The notes below the pieces were generated by a model. The model was not told where the DNA came from, did not search any database, and was given only the letters and a program-made list of their open reading frames with translations. This document shows positions 56,501 to 64,000 of a DNA stretch of 64,000 bases, piece after piece. Numbering within the stretch: the first letter of the stretch is position 1; each line of letters opens with the position of its first letter. The stretch covers positions 34,033 to 98,032 of the forward strand of contig JACATO010001153.1 in the NCBI GenBank assembly GCA_018389105.1. The letters run 5' to 3'. Source of the DNA: Nautilus pompilius (lineage: Eukaryota; Mollusca; Cephalopoda; Nautilida; Nautilidae). Made by a program: the position numbers and the translations under genes.

Positions 56501-59500
56501 AACAGTAGGCAAGGAATTTTATGCCAAGACCTATCATTAAAATGGTTGATAATAATTCTTCTATTGCATCAAATCGAACAAAAACTAAATTTTTTAAAAT
56601 GATAGACAGCAAATAGCAAAATAAGGACTAAGTGAAAATTCCATCAGTAATTTTCTCTAACAGAAGATCAAATGTTTCAATAAAAATGTTATTTTTCCAA
56701 TAACACACACAAAGTAGTGAAAATGAGGTGGACACCAAAATTATTCATTTTCTTAATAAATGTTCTGTAAATAAACAAGTAAAAGTAAAAGCTACTGTTT
56801 ATTAAAAGAACAAATGTATAAAGATTTATCCTCTTTACAACACACAGATAAATATTTAATATGACCATTTTAAGCTGAAGATATGACCGACTCTTTGACT
56901 CCAAGATTTTTTATCATCTACAAATTGTACTATTAGCTGGAAACCTGCAATGTAATAGCAACACTGAATTAGAAGTGATGTCGTATACAGCCTACATTTT
57001 CATTGAGTATCAATGACCATAAAGCATTTGACATGTCATGCAGTAGTTGAAAAATAGGTTACACGTGGTATATCCCACAATTATTAGGGAATTCAAATGA
57101 AACCTAGTTGGATACCATTATGGCAATTCTATTTTAGCCAAGTTTCATTTGATTGTCCCTACTGCACAAGCTTCTAGAAATGATATTCTTAAAATATCAT
57201 GTTCTTGTATGATGAAGGTATTTTCATATGACATATTACCTCAAAATTAAATGTATCCAAAACAATAATTGGAAAAGGGTAATATCAGCAGTAAAAGAAA
57301 ATTAGTAAAAATGTCAAAAATTATAAGCAATCCTTAAAGACTACATCCTTAAGGAACAAAAGGAAATCTACTAAGCAATCAAATTATATTAGTTTAAGCT
57401 TGGTTTGACTGACACTAAGTATGTAATCTTAAAGAAATAGTTACAGCTAGTAAGACTTTAACAAAAAGAAATGAAAAATTTCAAAACTTTGACATCTGAT
57501 GATTGGAAAGGATATTAGCATAAATGGAATGGGAAACATACTCAGAATTTAAACTTACTGACAAGAATTACAAGCAAATTTTTATCAGGCATGTTGATTA
57601 ATAGGCAGAAATTTTATTTTACAAGATGGCAACCCTCAAACACTTCTAAAATTGCCTTGTTCCGTTTACAACAAAAATAGAAACAGGGTATTTACACAAC
57701 TGGAATAGCCGCCAACTCAGAGTTACAACATAAACATAATAGAATCAAAATACATGGACTGAATGCATACAATAAAAATTATTGCAAGTAGAGATGGGTT
57801 GCAAGAGACTTGAAATGTAATACATAAAGATTCATTTGCATGATTTAAATATGAAGTCAAAAACTCTTTGCCTTCAACAAAAGGAGTAATATTAAACAGT
57901 GATATTTTTTTCTTTAAATGGAGCCTTATACATTTGTATATTTTTAATACGTTGTAATTTTTCACTTATTGTCATCTAGCATTTATTTTGATAGTATGTC
58001 CATACCCACTTTCACTGCTGATGGACATTTACATTTAAGCAAAAAAGAATTTTAAAAAATTGTAAAGATTAGTAGTAAAGCTTACAAAAAGAAGTGACTT
58101 TACCTCATCCAATTTAAAACATTAATAAATCTAAACAGTATAAACTGTCAGAGATGCACCCTTAATTTGATTATTGTGATGCAAATAAATACTCTAAAAT
58201 GTTTATTTTGCAATATCATTTTAAATACAAGGTAATGGAACAAATGTTTCTTTTTCATACACTTAATCAAGGTATCCTTTAAATTTTTCCAGTGTATATG
58301 TTTAATGTATTTAGATCAGACTAGAACAATGAATTTCCAGCAAACAGTTCTGTTAATTTTTATTGGATTCAAACATTTTCATATCACCATTCAGACTTAT
58401 AGTCTAGAATCCTGTCATATTAAAAATCTTTTTTTTCAATGTATCATCTACAGCCTGTAGATGCCTAAGCATGCAATCTATCAGGTTATTGCTGCTGTAA
58501 GATTGGAACTGGTATTTTGGCCCTTATTTGCCTGTCAGTGTGCTTGCATAGTGCTCGTTGAGACTCTTATCCAGGCTGCGAGGCCAATCCATTCCACATT
58601 CTCCAACCTGTAGTCAGTAACACCTCTGGATCTGTCATACTGCAACATACTCTGCCTATTATATTCATTATTGCCAAGAAATTCTCAATTAAATACAAGG
58701 AAGGTGTTCAAATGTATGAATATGTAACAAGAAAAATTTACACACCTATCCATGTTCATTACAGTTGGTTTGCATTGAAACCTTTAATCTTTCTCCAGAC
58801 CCGTGTGCACCCAGATGTAAACTGGTAAAAGTTTGATCCATCTGATAAAACCTGAAGTTGCCAGCTTCTAAAGAGTCTGTTCATATGCATGTTGCAACAG
58901 AAACAGCATCTCTCACGAATGTTTTCCATCAAAAAACTCATCCAATATACCCAACTCTTTTCAGGAGCAATTGCAATGTTTATGCTAAAATAGCTGGTAG
59001 GGATTGTTGACAGGCAGTCATTGCAAATTTGACAGACAAATGTTTGTTTTGTATGCATGTGTACAGTGATAGGGTGTCCAGGATGTTGGCATACTGTTAT
59101 TACATCTTCCTCCCTAAAACAAATTATTAGCTACACAACACGTGGACAGCAAAAGCTTGGCAGTAATACAGCACAAGAACTGACCAGTGTCATATCAGCA
59201 AATTCAACACCAAGTATATGAGGAAATGTCTTGACTACCACATCCTTTCAGCACTACATGGTTTCAGAAAAATGAATCTACCCACATCAACAGCCAATGA
59301 TTGGATATGCAAATCATGATTGAACTTTTTTTGTGAAAGAGTAACTTTTAAATGAGATCTGTAATTATAACTCCTAGTATTGGAAATTGTAGTTAACCAG
59401 ATAAATTAGTTGCTGTAGACATTCACATTCCTTAACTCCCCACTTGCGTGTAATATTCACATTTTCACACACAGGCAATTCTACTGCTGCAAAATTCAAA

Positions 59501-62500
59501 TGTCACAGTACATGACTGAATATGCAGACACCAGAAATATAAAATTTGAAAAAATTTATTATAAGATATAATTTAACCAATTTCTTTGCAAAAGTGGAAA
59601 CAGCACAAGATCCCATAAAGAATACTAAACTCTGGCTGCAATAATAATACAGAAGCTCATATTTAATACAACCAGAAAAATTGGTATTTGAAACTGGAAA
59701 ATTTTTGTTTAAATCATTTCTAAGATATTTATATTTGATGATGAAAAACAGTGATAATTAACTAAGTCAATCTTATTTAAAACAATATTATTTCTACTGT
59801 TATTCAGTCTTCATTTACAAACTGCATAGGTCTAAGTTCTAGTTACTTACTGATAACCAAAGATTTGATTGTTGTTATTCTGTAAAATACTCTAATATTT
59901 ATAGTGATCAGTCAAGATTTTTCTTTCAGCCCATTACCTGAGAGCACAATTCTTCTCACTGCTGGTCACACTTATCTTTTCCATAATATCCTCTTTACAC
60001 TCAAACCTGATAAAAAATACCCCAAAAGTTTTGTTTCTTTTAAATTTGCATTATTATTTCACTGTAAAAAACTACAAAACATCAAAACCAGAGAATAATC
60101 TAAATTACATGCACACAAATGCATAAATAATGAATATATTTTAAAATTTCAAATTAAAATTGTTGAATTTTTTGTTGGTTGGTTGGTTGGTTGCATTGAG
60201 CCAGTCAATTTTTCCTCCTTTCATACTTCATGAAAACCAAGCAACACCTAAGTCTTTGCCAGTGTGTTGATTCCATCTAAAATCTATTGTGTGGCTGCTA
60301 AACAGCCACTCACTCACCAGTTTCATCATATAATTTTCTCTTCTCTTCTTCAGATAAAATGGAATAGATCTGCGAAAGAAACTGAAACTTCCGTGTAGCA
60401 TCCTCCCTTTCGGATTCAGGCACTTTGTCTGGATGAACTTTCAATGACCTCTTGTAGTAAGCCCTTTTCACTGGGGGGGAAAAAAAAAAGATTCTTAATT
60501 AGAGTATATACCAAAAGAAATTTTCAAATCTATTTGTGCAATTAAACTTTGAAAAAAGCAAAAAAAAAAAAAAACAATCAGACAGGTTTTAATGTTTAGA
60601 TGTTAAGCATCTAAAAGCCAAGTGCATGTAGCCTTCTATTCCACATCTTTCCAGTACCAATAAGCTAAACTGCTTTCACTAGCATTAAAAAAAAAAAATT
60701 AAATCCAAATGGTACTAAAAACAGATATTTTGGCTCCAAACAATAGCATTTATTAGAACTTAAAGCTTACTATAATTATAATACCAGGCACAATCATGTA
60801 TCACTCAGTTATGATTATCAGTACCGTAGCACTACAGGCACCATAAATTGTATACTTTCATCCAACTCATACATTTGAACTTTAAACTCCCAGTGACAGA
60901 AACTGAAGTTTTCGTTGCAAAGAACCCCCAACTAACCTTTTTTAACACTTTTCATTTCATCGGAAAACTGAAGGAAGTTCAAATAATAAAAAAAACACTA
61001 AAATTTTTATAACTAGAAATTCAAAATAAAATTGTCAGTGATAAATCTATGAGTAGCCTGGTAATTATAACTAACTATAAAAAACATGTATTATACACAC
61101 ATACATACAAATAATAGCTAAAATATAAAAAAAACACCATGCAGCTTTGGGTTCCCTAAACACTAGTAATATAAAAATATTTTAAAATCCCATCTAGAAA
61201 ATTACACGTATTATAACAACATTCCAGTGAATGCTATGAGCTCATGTGATCCACCAGACTTAGGACACAAGACAGCAATGGCAACACACTATATTCACCC
61301 TGCTGTTAGCTGAGGTCCAGTCCCTGGCAGGTGTTTGCTGACTTTCTGCACTGACATGGATTTACTCTCACCTAAATAAACATACGGACAAACATGTACC
61401 AGGCACATTTCTAGAGTCTACTGCTTATCTCTTTCTGCATCTACTAGCACTCACTCTAAATACCCAAGTACCACATTATATGCCCATAACCTCAACCAAA
61501 ACCACATAAGTTGCACCACAGTTAATGTGAAATTTCAGTAGCAACCAAGGGAATGTAAAAGGGCCTCTAAGAGTATATGATATGATAGTAGGCACTCTAA
61601 CTCACTCAACAAGAGCTGACTGACCAGCATCCATCAAGAAAATCTACTAGGTGGTCCAAGAATAGCTGGTCATAAGCAGATGCATGCATGAAGTCCATAG
61701 ACACTGTACTCAGACAGATAAGTGGCGAAATTTATATTCATTTGGTCAGTGCTGTTTGTAACCTAACAAGACCATCAATAAAATCATATAAGGCCCCAAT
61801 TAAGCAAGACTGATTGCAAAACATAACAGCAACATCACATTTTTGGTGAGCCAATCTTTTAATATGTAAATACAATTTAGCTTGTAGCTGGTTCCAAAAT
61901 GATGCAATGGGACTCATCAATAGCTCTCTCGCTCTCCTCTCTAAAACAAGGCAATGCTCCATTTACCACAGGATGTGTCTATCTACTTTTGTGAAAGCCA
62001 TTAACTAAAACTTTCATGCAGGTAAGGTGACTGATAGTCTGAGCACTCAGTTTATAATTCCAGTATACTTAAATAATGGCTAGGGAAAAATGGAAGTCAG
62101 TTTCTGGGCCAAATTTTCCTTTTATTTTTCTCAAATGTATAAATCACTTTTTATTGTTCAGTAGTCATTTGTATTCAACAGCGGTTATCACATAAGACTG
62201 ATTCATGATGCAGGTACAAAAAAAAAGAAAAAATATATATATATATAAAAATACAGATATGTACATGGCAACTATGCAATAGATTTATACTAGACTGAAA
62301 TGGTTATTAGAGTTAACTAATCTGCCAGTACTTACTAGATGTAATAAGGGTTTAAAACTTTTTTATGGGTGTTATAATTACATCTAGAATAGAATTATAA
62401 TTTTTATCATAATCTCTCTCCCCATCCTCCATTCAATTTCGGTTGCAACTTAACTTAACTTTTATTTTTACAGATGCTCACTGCACAATATAAAACAAAG

Positions 62501-62994
62501 AAATCCTTCAAACTTGGTTATTTGTGCCGACAGAATAATTTTTTTTTTTTTTTCCACGACCCTACTGTTGTTTTACAGGAGAGATAGCAAGACTGGGTAG
62601 TCCAGTGAAGAAGGGAGGAGGGAGGTGGGGATTGAGTAGACGGTCTCAATTGTTCAAAGCGAGATGTATCGCCATCATCCAACACCAGCGACAATAGGAT
62701 AGTGGTGTTAGATTCTTCTTCGGCTTTTATCGTTTTCTTTCTGCCAGCCGGTACTCGGCGTCCGGGTTGCCACCTCTGGTGGTGGTTGGGGGGGGAAGGG
62801 GGGCGCGCCAGGGACGGTACCACTGGACCCCTCCGAGCCGCAGGACCACGAACGTCTCCGAGTCGGGACTGACGGCGATTCGCGCCCAGCAGACACCTAC
62901 CTTCCTCAGCAGAGGCTTCTTTCCGAACACCTAATGCTGCGTACAGGTCATCAGTCTCGAAAAGCTCCTGACAAGACTCGAAGATGGTCGGCAT
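41320..62994 (-). CDS. DNAJC9: DNAJC9, J-domain histone co-chaperone, complete coding sequence in five exons
   Basis: Exons in transcript order are 62994-62901, 60470-60318, 46276-46163, 42387-42176 and 41538-41320. They join to 792 nt (263 residues plus stop) with consistent phase and GT-AG introns; human DNAJC9 is 260 residues. Family knowledge: DNAJC9 is a nuclear protein that binds H3-H4 dimers with its C-terminal half and stimulates HSP70 ATPase with its J domain. Seen: J domain from about residue 15 (DDLYAALGVRKEAS) with the HPD triad at 44-46; the GTVDDS linker; DWYTYWRLLYNKISVEDIKE; the histone-binding region EYEGDMDLIMNSIICS and LPNYTAFSSES; and a Lys-rich tail. The ATG at 62994-62992 is the first in frame; codons above it are open to TTG but hold no ATG. 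Head-to-tail with MEIOC. Intron 2 is about 14 kb and holds mobile DNA. Confidence 0.95.
41827..41900. repeat. Short palindromic MITE-like repeat, copy 1
   Basis: It shares TATTCAGATGAAA ... GATTCTATTTCAGCCA ... GTTTCATTT with the sequence at 57086-57160. The outer arms are inverted copies of each other. A TTTA microsatellite adjoins it. It lies in DNAJC9 intron 4. Confidence 0.6.
42176..42387 (-). CDS. DNAJC9: DNAJC9 exon 4: histone-binding region
   Basis: The acceptor is ACCTTCAAG and the donor GTGACT. It encodes GSAEEMEDLKVAYLEYEGDM through IKKGELPNYTAFSSES and a basic run ending RKRK. Confidence 0.94.
42436..42515. repeat. Short inverted-repeat element, TAGTATATRTA family, copy 1
   Basis: The left arm ATAGTATATATAGCATAG is inverted at the right as ATATATACTAT after CTGGAAACCCGTATTA. 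GTCTTTAA lies in the middle. The same layout occurs at 44752-44825. It lies in DNAJC9 intron 3. Confidence 0.5.
44752..44825. repeat. Short inverted-repeat element, TAGTATATRTA family, copy 2
   Basis: The left arm TTAGTATATGTAATAAGAGG and the inverted right end TAGTACATGTAATGCAGG agree at most positions; GTCTTTAA and CTGGAAACCTGCATTA are shared with copy 1. A half copy (CTGGAAACCTGCAATGTAAT) lies near 56938. It lies in DNAJC9 intron 3. Confidence 0.5.
45040..45260 (+). repeat. tRNA-derived SINE-like repeat, copy 3
   Basis: The head has TTGGACTGTTAAAGCC then a box B-like AAGTTCAATTCCCATGG. The body has ATGGATTTCCCCCTACAGCT and AAAAAGGAAGACTTCTAGTA, shared with the copy near 51.1 kb. It lies in DNAJC9 intron 3. 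Confidence 0.55.
46163..46276 (-). CDS. DNAJC9: DNAJC9 exon 3
   Basis: The acceptor is TTTTATAG and the donor GTAAAC. It encodes GTVDDSCMYANKDWYTYWRL then LYNKISVEDIKEYEQKYK, following the human protein closely. Confidence 0.95.
48281..48494. repeat. 107-bp direct tandem duplication
   Basis: Unit 1 (48281-48387) and unit 2 (48388-48494) both start ACAATAAGAGATCCATACAC and end TTTACTAATTGCTG. They differ at one base (AAATGCAATT versus AAATGGAATT). Confidence 0.95.
51055..51215 (+). repeat. SINE-like repeat, copy 4
   Basis: GTGGATTTCCTTCCACATCT and AAAAATGAAGAATTCTATTA match the body of the copy at 45040-45260. The tRNA-like head is poorly preserved. Confidence 0.45.
52925..55592 (-). mobile_element. 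hAT transposon, GTF2IRD2-like transposase type, nearly full length but broken
   Basis: The left end CAGTGATGAGCAACC and inverted right end CAGTCATGAGCAACC match at 14 of 15 positions. The 8-bp sequence GTTTATCA flanks it at 52917-52924 and 55593-55600, exactly as hAT insertion makes. The 2668-bp element lies in DNAJC9 intron 2, transcribed in the same direction as the host gene. Its interior carries a transposase of the kind domesticated in vertebrate GTF2IRD2. The strong end and duplication match suggests a fairly young insertion that later decayed. Confidence 0.92.
53250..54935 (-). pseudogene. hAT transposase pseudogene (GTF2IRD2-like)
   Basis: The - strand runs from MASEKKK near 54935 through the BED-like N-terminus (VAVLKDYNVRRHYGTKHASK), the RNase H-like core (FSTALDESTDVSHAAQLDVF, GTTTGADLKEELM, EVRWLSRGQMLK) to the C-terminal dimerisation end GSTYICEQFFSKMQVLKNKR near 53255. 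Disruptions seen: a TGA within the first ten codons, a TAA near 54513, a frameshift near 54120, a TGA near 53880 and a frameshift near 53820. The order and length of blocks are otherwise intact. It cannot encode a functional enzyme as it stands, and it has no obvious link to DNAJC9 function. Confidence 0.88.
57086..57160. repeat. Short palindromic MITE-like repeat, copy 2
   Basis: AGGGAATTCAAATGAAACC at the left is inverted as CAAGTTTCATTTGATTGTCCCT at the right, apart from a few changes. The middle GCAATTCTATTTTAGCCA matches the copy at 41827-41900. Confidence 0.65.
60318..60470 (-). CDS. DNAJC9: DNAJC9 exon 2: J domain with HPD
   Basis: The acceptor is CCCCCCAG and the donor GTGAGT. It encodes VKRAYYKRSLKVHPDKV, then REDATRKFQFLSQIYSILSE and KLYDET. 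Confidence 0.95.
60471..62900 (-). other. DNAJC9 intron 1
   Basis: A 2.4-kb intron, AT-rich, with A-runs near 60480-60580 and a TA tract near 62233. No exon or known repeat is supported. A 74-codon open frame at 61738-61962 (- strand) is unrecognised and has no clear splice context. Confidence 0.6.
62901..62994 (-). CDS. DNAJC9: DNAJC9 exon 1
   Basis: ATG opens MPTIFESCQELFETDDLYAA and LGVRKEASAEE, and the donor is GTAGGT. It lies in a GC-rich, promoter-like patch (about 62580-63110). Confidence 0.93.
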
Positions 62995-63109
62995 CTTCGC
63001 GGCAGTTTCGAGAAACGAACTGCGAAATAAAGAAGCAGAGAAAATATCGAAATGGCGCGTATCCAAGTCAGGGAAGAAGCATATTTCTCTCCAAGCAGAA
63101 AAGATTACT

Positions 63110-63123
63110 CAAGGGAGATAACT
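63110..63123 (-). promoter_or_regulatory. CAAGGGAGATAACT motif upstream of DNAJC9
   Basis: It is about 116 bp above the start codon, reading AGTTATCTCCCTTG in gene orientation. It is identical over 14 nt, in the same orientation, to the site above MEIOC. A 4-codon uORF (ATG CTT CTT CCC TGA) lies between motif and start if transcription begins above about 63080. Confidence 0.4.
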
Positions 63124-63696
63124 GCGTTCCCTTGTTGTTGTTTGTTTTGTTGTTGTTTTCTCGGAATTTGTGAATAAATATGTTTTAAAATTGGGAATAT
63201 TGTTTTTTAAAGCATTTTTAGGAATACACACAAAATACATAGTTTTGTAGGTTTTAATAAGCACAGATATCTTAACGCACTTGAAATATTACAGGAAATA
63301 TGAAAATAACCGAACTAAACTGATATAACCCTGAGTTTAAAAGTCTGAAATATGTTGTTTTTTTTTTATTTATAATCCATAGTTATCTTAATGAATCACT
63401 TTTTTTAAAATGTAACTTGTCATGCTGTTGTTTGCAATTACTATAGGAAAACACGTATATTAGAGAAAGATGAGTGACTGTATGTATTTGGAAAACCAGC
63501 TGCCTTAGAAGTTAGTTTGTTAAATGGTTACTTAGTTTATTTGCTTGCTATTTTTTTAGATTTTCTTGAACGGGAGTTGTACGATTTCTTCTAACTCAGT
63601 ACATTTTTACAAAAAACAGCTACAGACTAAAACATTTTTTAATTCTTTACTGAAAAACTGGTCATCATTTTACTTTTTTTTAAATGCCGATTAACT

Positions 63697-63698
<2 letters not shown>

Positions 63699-63731
<33 letters not shown>

Positions 63732-63766
63732 TAATAATAATATAATAATAATAATAATAATAATAA

Positions 63767-63803
<37 letters not shown>
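63699..63803. repeat. TAA/ATA trinucleotide microsatellite
   Basis: About 105 bp of AAT-phase repeats with a few one- or two-base interruptions, in the intergenic DNA above DNAJC9. The surrounding 63124-64000 shows no gene. Confidence 0.95.
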
Positions 63804-64000
63804 TAAAAAGAGGATTACCCTACAGTACCATATATCAATAGCCCATTGCTATTCGAACTTTTCCTTTTTCCTAGTCATGTAATTTAAAAAAAAAAAAGTA
63901 TTTTTGTGCTTTAGAGACTTTGACAGACGTAAAAGGAAAAGAAAAGCAAATAAAGTAGTGAAAATCAGTTGGAAAGACACCGACACTTTATTTAATTCCC

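Larger units (their letters stand above)
46277..60317 (-). other. DNAJC9 intron 2, 14 kb
   Basis: The intron is bounded by a clean GTGAGT donor and TTTTATAG acceptor. It holds a 107-bp tandem duplication, a SINE-like repeat, a 2.7-kb hAT element and a palindromic MITE. Elsewhere it is AT-rich with no coding exon I can support. A frame at 58759-59058 (- strand, 99 codons with several Cys) is open but unrecognised and has no splice context. It is the longest intron in the window. Confidence 0.8.

Noticed and set aside
63000..63066. N-terminal extension of DNAJC9 above the chosen ATG
   Set aside because: The frame is open upstream but begins with TTG, not ATG, and homology starts at the ATG at 62994.

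Overview
The window is animal nuclear DNA: AT-rich, with intron-split genes whose GT-AG junctions I could place by hand. Protein similarity to animal UBXN4, MEIOC and DNAJC9, tRNA-headed SINEs, and repeated copies of a GTTATCTCCCTTG-type motif suggest a lophotrochozoan, most likely a mollusc (possibly a cephalopod). The clade is inference; the gene identities are firm because whole exons match family domains and reading frames stay in phase across every junction.

Layout. (1) 1-7.35 kb, + strand: the last five coding exons of UBXN4, an ER-membrane UBX protein of p97-linked ERAD; its 5' part lies outside the window. (2) 7.35-19.25 kb: about 12 kb of very AT-rich sequence between two convergent genes, with no gene seen. 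(3) 19.25-about 36 kb, - strand: a complete MEIOC gene, with seven coding exons (821 codons plus stop) and a non-coding first exon, encoding the meiotic-prophase partner of YTHDC2. Its introns hold a Helitron-like element, a hAT MITE with an 8-bp target-site duplication, a deleted Pogo-like element and a mariner-superfamily element with TIRs. (4) 36-41.3 kb: intergenic, with a decayed DD34D mariner and a SINE. (5) 41.3-63.1 kb, - strand: a complete DNAJC9 gene, five coding exons (263 codons plus stop), a J-domain histone co-chaperone. Its 14-kb intron 2 carries a nearly full-length but broken GTF2IRD2-type hAT element with matching TIRs and an 8-bp target-site duplication. (6) 63.1-64 kb: intergenic, with a long TAA-type microsatellite.

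The three genes do not form a pathway; they are neighbours. MEIOC and DNAJC9 lie head-to-tail on one strand and share an identical 14-nt motif in the same orientation upstream of both transcripts. I found no operon, CRISPR array, tRNA or rRNA gene, and nothing I can defend as a new biological system. The most informative observations are the datable transposon insertions with intact duplications, the shared promoter motif, the altered FPR motif of the UBX domain, and the overlapping uORF plus CAG-rich acceptor at the MEIOC start.
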